DNA of 60,087 nucleotides from an uncultured Bacteroidales bacterium (GTDB taxonomy: Bacteria > Bacteroidota > Bacteroidia > Bacteroidales > Bacteroidaceae). The stretch lies in assembly GCA_902801325.1 (NCBI GenBank), contig CADCHQ010000020.1, positions 1-60,087 of the forward strand, read 5' to 3'. Of the stretch, positions 50,980 through 59,877 are shown piece by piece. Made by a program: the position numbers and the translations under genes. Every line of letters starts with the position of its first letter. The stretch's first letter is position 1. The notes beneath the pieces are model-generated. The model was given only the letters and a program-made list of their open reading frames with translations. It did not search any database and was not told the origin of the DNA.

Positions 50980-51516
50980 ATGACCTCTGAACAACGCAGT
51001 AGGAACATGGCCGCCATCCACTCGAAGGGGACGAAACCCGAGATGCTGGTGAGACGTTGGCTGTGGAGCAGAGGATTTCGATATAGACTGAACTCACCAC
51101 GCCTGCCTGGCAAACCCGACTTGGTGCTGAGGCGGTACAGGACGTGCATATTCGTGAACGGGTGTTTCTGGCATGGACACAAAGTCACATTTGACATGGA
51201 GAATTCGGAGTGCTGCAAGATACCGAAGACAAATCGCGAGTTCTGGGTGGCAAAGATCAGGAGGAATCAAAAGAGGGACGCCGAGGAACGAGTGAGGCTG
51301 AAGGAGATGGGGTGGCACTGCATAACCGTGTGGGAGTGTGAACTGAAGCCGCAGGTAAGACAACAAACGCTGACGGCACTGGAACGCACACTGCACCACA
51401 TCTTCCTGCAAGACCACTCGGTTACTTACGAACCGATGGACGAGGGCTTGCCCATGGCAGCAGAGAATGCGCCTTCGGCTAGGAGCGACTTCGGCTTCGC
51501 CTCGTCTAAAGAATAA
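50980..51516 (+). CDS. vsr: Very short patch repair endonuclease Vsr
   Basis: This 178-residue protein starts MTSEQRSRNMAAIHSKGTKPE. The nuclease core reads PGKPDLVLRRYRTCIFVNGCFWHGH, followed by PKTNREFWVAKIRRNQKRDAE and GWHCITVWECEL. Vsr nicks next to T:G mismatches arising from 5-methylcytosine deamination. No cytosine methyltransferase gene is in the window, so it is an orphan here. Typical Vsr is about 130-155 residues. The extra tail (ENAPSARSDFGFASSKE) reads through a dispersed repeat into the stop codon. Arg codons are mostly AGG/AGA, as in the GH2 gene. Confidence 0.92.
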   Translation: MTSEQRSRNMAAIHSKGTKPEMLVRRWLWSRGFRYRLNSPRLPGKPDLVLRRYRTCIFVNGCFWHGHKVTFDMENSECCKIPKTNREFWVAKIRRNQKRDAEERVRLKEMGWHCITVWECELKPQVRQQTLTALERTLHHIFLQDHSVTYEPMDEGLPMAAENAPSARSDFGFASSKE

Positions 51517-51610
51517 ATAATAATGAATAATGAACTTTTGGAACAGCGAGAGCAGAATGAAGTTTACTTCGATTATACCGAGTCGTGACAAAAGTCATGG
51601 AACGAAGTTA
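51467..51610. repeat. Dispersed repeat forming the vsr tail, plus REP-like core
   Basis: gcgccttcggctaggagcga forms the vsr C-terminus. It is followed by aataatgaataatgaac and gcgagagcagaatgaagttt ... tataccgagtcgtgac, the core also found at 19500 and 3830. Confidence 0.75.
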
Positions 51611-51717
51611 CATAATAAAGGATAATGAACTTTTGGAGCAGCGGAGCAAAAACCTCAAAACCTAACGAAACTAGAGCTTGCGAAATTTGAGTAAATATTA
51701 TTATCAACCTTAAATGA

Positions 51718-52914
<1,197 letters not shown>

Positions 52915-52980
52915 TCCTACGTCGTAAACGGAGTGAGTTCCGCCTCCAATCACATTGTGCAGAGCTCATAGAAAAAAAGG

Positions 52981-53150
52981 ACCGAGAAGCCAACATTGCG
53001 AAAAGCGTTCGCTTTTCTAATGAATAGTGAATAATAAGTAAAGGTAAGAACCGAGAAGCCAACATAGCGAAAAGCATTCGCTTTTCTAATGAATAGTGAA
53101 TAATAAGTAAAGATAAGGACCGAGAATCCCGTTGGGCTCTCGGTTCTCTT
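52981..53150 (+). terminator. Triplicated terminator unit (69-bp period)
   Basis: ACCGAGAA begins at 52981, 53050 and 53119. The first two units carry a GAAAAGC/GCTTTTC hairpin and spacer (aatgaatagtgaataataag). The third closes as ACCGAGA-ATCCC...GGG-TCTCGGT followed by TCTCTTCG, a proper terminator like the one at 12388. Confidence 0.85.
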
Positions 53151-53187
53151 CGTTCATCAGTGCCAGCTGTTAGTATAGGATAAAGAA

Positions 53188-53266
53188 AGCCCCTCTCTTT
53201 GGGAGAGGGGTTGGGGAGAGGTCTTCCTCTTCCTTCGGGGGAGGGATTTAGGGAGAGGGGCTTCTT
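53188..53266. repeat. CT/GA palindromic repeat (intergenic reference copy)
   Basis: GCCCCTCTCTTTGGGAGAGGGG followed by CCTCTTCCTTCGGGGGAGGGAT and TTAGGGAGAGGGGCTTC. It is the clearest copy of the family inserted inside mfd, pyrC, lptE and the BadF-type gene. It ends 5 bp from the stop of the HU-like gene. Confidence 0.88.
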
Positions 53267-53270
53267 TCGC

Positions 53271-53807
53271 TTAGGGCGTCACATCGCCAGGGTCACCACT
53301 TCCGCTGCCACCGGAGTTACCGCCAGAAGAACCGCCGTTACCGAGTTCCTCGTTCAGGCCTTCCTTTTCAGCCTTGATGGCTGCTGCCTGAGCCTCGCGA
53401 GAGGTGACAAGCTCGAACTGAGCGTTGTTGTTGACGGCACTCTGTAGGTTCTTGTCGGCAGAGAAGCGCACATTCACGCGAGAAATGTTGCTCGGTGTCC
53501 AGTCTGCCACATCGTCCACACCCTGGCTCGAAATGGTCAGGTAGAGCTTACCGATGCCGTCCAGCAGCACTGCGTGGCCTTCCAGGAGCATCTCTTGAAT
53601 CTCACTACAGAGGTCCTCGATGATGCCCAGACACTCACCGCGGCTGAAGCTCGAGGTGTGGCTTGCCCAGTGGTTGGCCAACTGACGGCTGTTGATGGTT
53701 TGCGACTGTGCATAGGCGAAGATTTTCTTCGCGCTGTCCTTCTCTGAAGGGTTGCTGATCCTGAGACCTAGCGAGTAGGGAATTTTCCCAATTGTTGTTT
53801 TTGCCAT
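53271..53807 (-). CDS. HU-like (HU-HIG) DNA-binding protein
   Basis: The 178-residue protein starts MAKTTIGKIPYSLGLRISN. It shows the Bacteroidales HU-related fold: helical start (SRQLANHWASHTSSFSRGECLGIIEDLCSEIQEMLLEGHAVLLDGIGKLYLTI) and beta arms (ISRVNVRFSADKNLQ). The tail is Gly/Ser-rich (GGSSGGNSGGSGSGD). In Bacteroidales such genes commonly sit next to VirE/BT4734 primase genes, as here. It is expressed from a promoter at 53971-54002, leaving a leader of about 155 nt with palindromes. It probably shapes or marks DNA of the adjacent element; role unproven. Confidence 0.85.
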   Translation of the reverse strand: MAKTTIGKIPYSLGLRISNPSEKDSAKKIFAYAQSQTINSRQLANHWASHTSSFSRGECLGIIEDLCSEIQEMLLEGHAVLLDGIGKLYLTISSQGVDDVADWTPSNISRVNVRFSADKNLQSAVNNNAQFELVTSREAQAAAIKAEKEGLNEELGNGGSSGGNSGGSGSGDPGDVTP

Positions 53808-53892
53808 GATAAAATTCTTTGATGGTTAATAATAATTTGGCACTCACATTGCCCTCTTTCCCTCCCCTCGGGGAGGCCAGGTAGGGGCTTCT

Positions 53893-54003
53893 GGTTGTAC
53901 TATCCGGGTCTTCAGGTTGTACAACTTGGCGCCTTGTATTGTCCAATCTTGCAGCCCTTCTAATACAATACAAAGATAGTGAAAATCATTGAATTATGCA
54001 AAC
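53893..54003 (-). promoter_or_regulatory. HU-gene promoter and operator-like leader
   Basis: Minus strand: TTTG (53999-54002), 20 nt, TATCTTTG (53971-53978), then arms TTGTATTGT ... ACAATACAA and the palindrome GTTGTACAAC followed by a second, imperfect TAGTACAACC. The whole 111 bp recurs in inverted orientation at 4963-5074. Confidence 0.8.
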
Positions 54004-54591
54004 ATTTCAGGACTTTTATTTAAGTTTTACTTAAATAATCTTTCGGATGGATTGCTCGCCGGAATGATGCAAGGTGAGAGTGGGGGGGACAGGGGACAAA
54101 GGGACAGCCCTTTCCTGCGCCACCACCCATCCATCGCGCGACGCGTGTAGTATTACTGACTAACAGGTTATCATTAAAACACATAATAGCACATAACTCC
54201 TATACCAGTATAGCATGTATCTATGATATCATATCAAGATATATAGCTATATATATATTATAATATTATTATAAGTCTTAGTATTACTGTCTATATTATA
54301 ATATATATAAATAATAAGAAAAATATTTACATATATAAACATATATGCAAGCATACAAACAAGCAAACAAACAAAAACAAGGGGGGTGACCGTAAAATTT
54401 AATTGTCCCCTTGTCCCCTTGTCCCACTTTTTTGTGACAATGTGATTTTATGGTAGTTACATTTATTTTCGTTTACCAGTCAATGACTAGTCAACGACTA
54501 ATAAATGATTACTCAACTGCCTGAATGGTAACAAATTACAAGAAATATAAAAATAGTTTACAAAATTATATGAAAAAAGTGCTGTTTTTAT
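54004..54591. other. AT-rich, iteron-bearing region upstream of the primase (origin-like)
   Basis: No gene found. It has a 40-bp direct repeat unit (54084-54124) repeated at 57018-57058, a palindrome CTATACCAGTATAG (about 54200-54213), about 120 bp of nearly pure A/T (54225-54345), and three tandem 8-bp TGTCCCCT units (54404-54425) that are the reverse complement of the AGGGGACA units in the direct repeats. This layout is origin-like, but replication is not shown by sequence alone. Confidence 0.55.
54084..54124. repeat. 40-bp GGGGACA-type direct repeat, left copy
   Basis: GGGGGACAGGGGACAAAGGG, ACAGCCCTTTCCTGCGCC; near-identical to 57018-57058 on the other side of the primase gene. Confidence 0.9.
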
Positions 54592-54622
54592 TTTGTGGTT
54601 TCAGGAGAATGGTTTAACTTTG
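54592..54622 (+). promoter_or_regulatory. Primase promoter TTTG-N19-TAACTTTG
   Basis: -33 box 54592-54595 and -7 box 54615-54622. A 13-codon open frame (54627-54668, MKQLIFLLTHTNY) lies between this promoter and the primase ATG. Confidence 0.75.
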
Positions 54623-54673
54623 CAGCATGAAACAACTAATCTTTTTATTAACCCATACTAATTATTAGTTTTA

Positions 54674-56977
54674 ATGTATAAGATTGTTTTTAGAACCGAC
54701 CCTGACACAAATAAAAGTGTCAAAGTGATGAACCCCGTGAGCAGCGATGCAGAGTTCCGTGCCCTGCGCGACAGCGAGCGCAACAGGAGTGTACTTAGTA
54801 AGGTACGCGCGATGTATGCCGAGTATTTCCAGATGATCAGCGACGGTGTCGACAAGGTGACCTTGAAGGCCAAGAAAGATCTGATTGACAGGGAGAAAGG
54901 CTATCTCGTGCAGATGAACTACTCGTGCATTCCTGGCTCTGACATGCTGCTCAAGGGTAGTAGTCAATGCTCGCCTTCGGTGGGTATGGATGTAGATTTC
55001 GATCCTGCCGACCCACTGTTCGAACAGAAGATGCGCGAGGCGCCAGCACGAATCATCGCCATGAAGGACCAGCTTGGACTTGGAATGCTTGAGAGGAGCA
55101 CAGGCAAGGGCTATCATTTGGTGTTCCGCCGTCATCCCGATCTCACTCAGGAGGAGAACCTTCGTTGGGCTAGCGACCTCATAGGCTGCATGTTCGACGA
55201 GGCTGCGAAGGACATCACACGCGTGTTCTTCAGCACCAGTGCCAGCGAGGAAGACCTGCTCTATCTCAGTCCCGACCTGTTCTTGCCCGAGGCCAACGAA
55301 CCTGTAGCCCCTGTGAGCAAGCCGGCAGAGGCAGCCACGCAACCGACGCCAGCCGAAAATTCGGCCGACCCCAGCCCGTCCGCAACTCCTAATCCCGCAG
55401 CCTACAGCTACATGGAGTTCACCTTCGAGCAAATCATCGACAAGTACTGGGAGATGTACAACGGCGGCCAGACTCCTCGTGAGGGAGCGCGCGAAACACT
55501 TACCTACGAACTAGCGCTGAACCTGCGTTGCATCTGTGACTTCTCCATGGAACGCCTCTCGCGTATCATTCCACGCTACGACGGACTGCCTGAATCCGAC
55601 TGGCGCAAGGCCCTCTCCAGTGCCTGCAATGCCGAACACAAGGGCATGACTTACCGCATGCGACAAGTGCTGAAAGCTCTGAAGGACGAGCAGAAGAAGG
55701 GCATTATGCCCTGGGGCATGAACTCCGCAACCCCGCCACTCTACACCCATCGCTTGCCCGAACCCCTGCGCAAGATTACGGACACCACTCCCGACCACCT
55801 GAAGACAACCGTCTCGGAAGGCTCGTTCGGAGCATTGGCAACCCACCTGCACGGCGTGACCTTTCATCTTATTGACGGAACGGAGTGTGAACCAGCCCTC
55901 ATGCAAATCCTCATCTATCAGCAAAGTAAGGGAAAGGGAAGCATCGACAAACCCATCGAATGCATCCTCGAAGACCTGAAAGCCCACGACGATGTCGACC
56001 GTCAGCGAGAAAACGAGTGGAAACAGGCTAATCCCTCAGGGAAGAGCAAGAAGAAACCACGCCCGAAGGACATCTACATCCAGATCTGCCAGTCGGATAT
56101 GACACACGCAGCCTTCGTGCAACGACTCATCGATGCCCACAACAACGGTCAGCGCCCCCTCTTCATCCACATGCAGGAACTCGACGAGATTACCGCCCTC
56201 TCCACCAACGGCAAGAAAGACGTAAGCCGCATCATCCGCAAAGGCTTCGACCGCAAGAGCTACGGACAGGAACGAGTGGGGGCTGACAGCATAACAGGCG
56301 TGGCACCACTGCGACTCAACTTCACGGCAGCCACCACTCCCATACGAGCACGACAAATGTGCATGGCATGGGTGGGCGACGGAACACTGTCGCGTTGCAA
56401 CCTCCTCACCATCGACCCTCAGGAAACGCCCACTCAACCACGCTACAAACCCGTCACAAAACGCTACAAGGACTCCCTTGCACCCTACATCGCTCGACTC
56501 AACAACGCCGAAGGACTCATCCGATGCCGCAAGGCAGAACAACTGGCTGAGAGACTAAGGGCGAAACTCGAAGACGAATACGCCGGCACTGACAGCGAAT
56601 CGCTCTCCACCTTCGCACCACGTGCCATCACCATCGCCTACTACAAAGCCATGATACTCTACATCATGCAAGGCAAGTGGACGAAAGACATAGAGCACTA
56701 TGTCGAATGGTCGCTCAAGCGAGACCTCTGGGTGAAGATGCACTACTTCGGAAAGAAACTCGAAGACGACATCCAGCAGGAACACAACATGATAACGTTC
56801 CATCCGAAGAACATCCTGGAGTGCCTGCCCGACACCTTCAGCGAGGAACAATTCAAGCAAGCACGCGACCAAAACGGCCTTCGAGGTGACTACAAGGAGC
56901 ACCTGAAGAAGCTGCGACAACGCCACAAGATAGACTTCGACGAGACCACTCACATGTATGTGAAAGTCGCTGCATAA
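54674..56977 (+). CDS. VirE/BT4734-type primase-like protein
   Basis: 767 residues. The N-terminal BT4734-type domain resembles archaeo-eukaryotic primases: metal motif VGMDVDFDPADP (about 98-109), STGKGYHLVFRRH (SxH-like motif, about 142-154) and DITRVFFSTSASEEDLLYLSPD (third motif). A Pro/Ala-rich linker (about 215-245) leads to a helical domain (YMEFTFEQIIDKYWEMYNGG) and a C-terminal DUF3987/VirE-like region (GSFGALATHLHGV, IYIQICQSDMTHAAFVQRLIDA, LFIHMQELDEITAL). No clear Walker A remains, so helicase activity is doubtful. Such genes are chromosomal in Bacteroidales beside HU-like genes and of unknown role. Flanked by 40-bp direct repeats. Confidence 0.82.
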   Translation: MYKIVFRTDPDTNKSVKVMNPVSSDAEFRALRDSERNRSVLSKVRAMYAEYFQMISDGVDKVTLKAKKDLIDREKGYLVQMNYSCIPGSDMLLKGSSQCSPSVGMDVDFDPADPLFEQKMREAPARIIAMKDQLGLGMLERSTGKGYHLVFRRHPDLTQEENLRWASDLIGCMFDEAAKDITRVFFSTSASEEDLLYLSPDLFLPEANEPVAPVSKPAEAATQPTPAENSADPSPSATPNPAAYSYMEFTFEQIIDKYWEMYNGGQTPREGARETLTYELALNLRCICDFSMERLSRIIPRYDGLPESDWRKALSSACNAEHKGMTYRMRQVLKALKDEQKKGIMPWGMNSATPPLYTHRLPEPLRKITDTTPDHLKTTVSEGSFGALATHLHGVTFHLIDGTECEPALMQILIYQQSKGKGSIDKPIECILEDLKAHDDVDRQRENEWKQANPSGKSKKKPRPKDIYIQICQSDMTHAAFVQRLIDAHNNGQRPLFIHMQELDEITALSTNGKKDVSRIIRKGFDRKSYGQERVGADSITGVAPLRLNFTAATTPIRARQMCMAWVGDGTLSRCNLLTIDPQETPTQPRYKPVTKRYKDSLAPYIARLNNAEGLIRCRKAEQLAERLRAKLEDEYAGTDSESLSTFAPRAITIAYYKAMILYIMQGKWTKDIEHYVEWSLKRDLWVKMHYFGKKLEDDIQQEHNMITFHPKNILECLPDTFSEEQFKQARDQNGLRGDYKEHLKKLRQRHKIDFDETTHMYVKVAA

Positions 56978-57017
56978 GCCTAACTGCCTAACTGTCAGTC
57001 ATCAAAGGATTTCATGA

Positions 57018-57058
57018 GGGGGACAGGGGACAAAGGGACAACCTTTTCCTGCGCCCCC
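57018..57058. repeat. 40-bp GGGGACA-type direct repeat, right copy
   Basis: GGGGGACAGGGGACAAAGGG, ACAACCTTTTCCTGCGCC; lies 40 bp past the primase stop and mirrors 54084-54124. Confidence 0.9.
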
Positions 57059-57093
57059 TCCTCCTTTTGTTACACATGATTTCACTTCAAAGT

Positions 57094-57124
57094 TTTGCTG
57101 GATGAGAAACTATTCGTAATTTTG
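57094..57124 (+). promoter_or_regulatory. BspA-gene promoter TTTG-N19-TAATTTTG
   Basis: -33 box 57094-57097 and -7 box 57117-57124. The surrounding sequence resembles the GNAT promoter at 59823-59853. Confidence 0.75.
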
Positions 57125-57149
57125 TCCATCGAAACTAACAATTGACAAT

Positions 57150-59717
57150 ATGATGAAGAATTACTTTTCACTCCTGCTCGCCCTGCTGTTGAGCATGGTC
57201 AGCACAACGGTTCTGGCCTATCATGCTGAGATTGATGGCATTTATTACAACTTTTCAAGAACCACAGCCCAGGTGACATACAAATCGGCAGATTACAATA
57301 GTTATTCGGGTGATGTAGTTATCCCTGAGTCTGTGGATTATAATGGTATCACATACATCGTGGTCGAGATAGGCAGGGGCGCGTTCTGGGGTAGCACTGG
57401 CCTGACCTCCGTTAGTATCCCCAACGGTGTGACAAAGATTGACTATTTAGCATTCGGTGGTTGCACTGGCCTGACCTCCATCACCATACCCAATAGTGTG
57501 ACGACTTTGGCTGACAAGGCGTTCGCAAGTTGTTCTAGCCTGACTTCCATCACCATACCCAACGGCGTGACCACCATTGGCGAGTCTCTCTTCGGTGGAT
57601 GCAGTGGCCTGACCTCCATCACCATACCAGACGGTGTGACCTCGATTGGCAGTTCTGCGTTCAGTGGCTGCAGTGGCCTGACCTCCATCACCATACCAGA
57701 CGGTGTGACCTCGATTGGCGGTTCTGCTTTCTCAGGTTGCACAGGCGTGACCTCCATCACCATACCCAACAGCGTGACAACGATTGGTGAAGAAGCATTC
57801 CGTGGTTGCACAGGCCTGACTTCAGTCACCATCCCCGAGAGCGTGACCTCGATTGGCAGTTCTGCGTTCAGTGGCTGCAGTGGCCTGACATCCATAATCG
57901 TGGATAGTGGCAATACAACATACGATTCACGAAACGATTGCAATGCCATAATTGAAACAGCATCTAATGTACTAACTTTGGGGTGTAAGAACACAATTAT
58001 TCCTAATAACGTAACCGAGATAGGCGACGAAGCGTTCATAAATTGCATTGGTTTGACTTCCATCACAATCCCCAATAGTGTGACATTGATTGGCGATAAA
58101 GTGTTCCAAGGTTGTAATGCCCTAACCTCCATCACTATCCCCAATAGTGTGACCACGATTGGCAACAATGCGTTCAATGGCTGCAGCAGCCTGACCTCCA
58201 TCACCATCCCCAATAGTGTGACCTCGCTTGGCTATGGAGTGTTCGATGGTTGTAGTGGCCTGGCCTCCATCACCATACCAGACGGTGTGACCTCGATTGA
58301 CAATTCTGCGTTCCGTGGCTGCAGTGACCTGACCTCCGTCATCATCGGCAACAGCGTGACATTTATTGGTGTAGAAGCGTTCAATGGCTGCACAGGCCTG
58401 ACTTCAGTCACCATCCCCAACAGCGTGACCTCTATTGGTGAGCGTTCCTTCTGGAACTGCACAGGTCTGACCTCCATCACCATCCCCAACAGTGTGACCT
58501 CGATTGGAAAAGCTGCATTCCGTGACTGTAATGGCCTGACCTCCGTCACCATCGGCAACAGCGTGACCTCGATTGGCGAGTATGCCTTCTATCGTTGCAG
58601 TGGCCTGGCCTCCGTCGCTATACCCAACAGCGTGACCTCGATTGGCGGTTCTGCCTTCTCGGGTTGCAGTGGCCTGACCTCCGTCAGCATCGGCAACAGC
58701 GTGACCTCGATTGGCGGTTCTGCCTTCTCGGGTTGCAGTGGCCTGACCTCCGTCACCATCCCCAATAGTGTGACCGAGATTGGCAACAATGCCTTCTCGG
58801 GTTGCAGTGGCCTGACCTCCGTTACCATCGGCAACAGCGTGACCTCGATTGGCGGTCATGCGTTCTATGGCTGCTCGGGCCTGACCTCCGTCATCATCGG
58901 CAACAGCGTGACATCGATTGGCGAAGAAGCATTCTGTGGTTGCACAGGCCTCGTATCAATAACCGTGGATAGTGGCAATACAACATACGATTCACGAAAC
59001 GACTGTAATGCCATTATAGAAACAGCGTCAAATACTTTGATTCAAGGTTGCAATAACACCATTATCCCCAAAGGGGTGACCTCAATTGGCAATTATGCAT
59101 TCTTTTCCTGTGACGAACTGACCTCCATAAATATCCCCGAAGGTGTAATGTCAATTGGTAGATATTCATTCTATAATTGCAGAGGCCTGACCTCCATCAC
59201 CCTCCCCAACAGCGTGACCTCGATTAACTATTCTGCGTTCAAACGCTGCACTAGTCTAACCTCCGTGACAGTGAATAATGCAAATCCAATATCCATTGGT
59301 GATGCTACCTTCACTAACCGGTACAATGCCACCCTGTATGTACCTTATGGCAGCAAAGCAGCATACGAGGCGGCAGACTACTGGAAGGAGTTCAAAGAAA
59401 TCATAGAAATGCCTATCCCGCCTTGCACCGCGCCCGTGCTTGCTTTCCAAAATGGTAAGATTCGATGCTCGTGTGAGACAGAAGGTGTGAAATATATGTA
59501 TACCATTACTTCAACATCCTCTGGCGAAAGCACCGATGGAGTCATTCCATTAGGCACACAGTTCACCGTAAGCGTCCGTGCTACCCGTGAAGGATATTCA
59601 GATTCTGAAGCGTCCGTCATCACCATCAACATGGCCGACGTAGGCGACTTGAACGGCGACGGCACCATCTCGATTGCCGACGTTACAGGACTGGTGAATG
59701 TGATTCTTGGGAAATAA
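57150..59717 (+). CDS. BspA-like leucine-rich-repeat surface protein with dockerin-like end
   Basis: 855 residues: signal peptide (LLLALLLSMVSTTVLA), a short leader domain, then about 25-30 LRR_5/BspA repeats of 23 residues (consensus GCSGLTSVTIPNSVTSIGxxAF) from about 75 to 710. A variant module (VDSGNTTYDSRNDCNAIIET) interrupts the array twice (57895-58025 and 58965-59095). A CHU_C-like sandwich (LAFQNGKIRCSCETEGVKY) follows, and the C-terminus DVGDLNGDGTISIADVTGLV is a single dockerin-type calcium loop. BspA proteins bind host matrix or other bacteria. The 69-bp DNA repeats are close to identical in places, so unit number may vary. Start at 57150 or 57153. Confidence 0.9.
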   Translation: MMKNYFSLLLALLLSMVSTTVLAYHAEIDGIYYNFSRTTAQVTYKSADYNSYSGDVVIPESVDYNGITYIVVEIGRGAFWGSTGLTSVSIPNGVTKIDYLAFGGCTGLTSITIPNSVTTLADKAFASCSSLTSITIPNGVTTIGESLFGGCSGLTSITIPDGVTSIGSSAFSGCSGLTSITIPDGVTSIGGSAFSGCTGVTSITIPNSVTTIGEEAFRGCTGLTSVTIPESVTSIGSSAFSGCSGLTSIIVDSGNTTYDSRNDCNAIIETASNVLTLGCKNTIIPNNVTEIGDEAFINCIGLTSITIPNSVTLIGDKVFQGCNALTSITIPNSVTTIGNNAFNGCSSLTSITIPNSVTSLGYGVFDGCSGLASITIPDGVTSIDNSAFRGCSDLTSVIIGNSVTFIGVEAFNGCTGLTSVTIPNSVTSIGERSFWNCTGLTSITIPNSVTSIGKAAFRDCNGLTSVTIGNSVTSIGEYAFYRCSGLASVAIPNSVTSIGGSAFSGCSGLTSVSIGNSVTSIGGSAFSGCSGLTSVTIPNSVTEIGNNAFSGCSGLTSVTIGNSVTSIGGHAFYGCSGLTSVIIGNSVTSIGEEAFCGCTGLVSITVDSGNTTYDSRNDCNAIIETASNTLIQGCNNTIIPKGVTSIGNYAFFSCDELTSINIPEGVMSIGRYSFYNCRGLTSITLPNSVTSINYSAFKRCTSLTSVTVNNANPISIGDATFTNRYNATLYVPYGSKAAYEAADYWKEFKEIIEMPIPPCTAPVLAFQNGKIRCSCETEGVKYMYTITSTSSGESTDGVIPLGTQFTVSVRATREGYSDSEASVITINMADVGDLNGDGTISIADVTGLVNVILGK

Positions 59718-59738
59718 TCTCTAACAGCATAAACATCA

Positions 59739-59764
59739 AGGGCGACTCCGATAGGGGCCGCCCT
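59739..59764 (+). terminator. Hairpin after the BspA-like gene
   Basis: AGGGCG-A-CTCC-GATA-GGGG-C-CGCCCT, a strong stem with one internal mismatch. No T-run follows directly, so termination strength is uncertain. Confidence 0.5.
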
Positions 59765-59822
59765 GATTGTGCCTTTGCCTAGAACCTGCCGAAAGAAAGA
59801 CGGGCCTTTTCAGTTTAAAGTT

Positions 59823-59853
59823 TTTGCTGAATGAAAATCTATTTGTAAATTTG
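59823..59853 (+). promoter_or_regulatory. GNAT-gene promoter TTTG-N19-TAAATTTG
   Basis: -33 box 59823-59826 and -7 box 59846-59853, 24 nt before the ATG. The flanks are similar to the BspA promoter. Confidence 0.75.
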
Positions 59854-59877
59854 TCGACTGATAAATCGGAATTTAGC

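Noticed and set aside
57443..58859. Long antisense open frames across the BspA-like gene
   Set aside because: They mirror the 69-bp repeat of the sense gene and have no start context or promoter; the repeated composition explains their openness.
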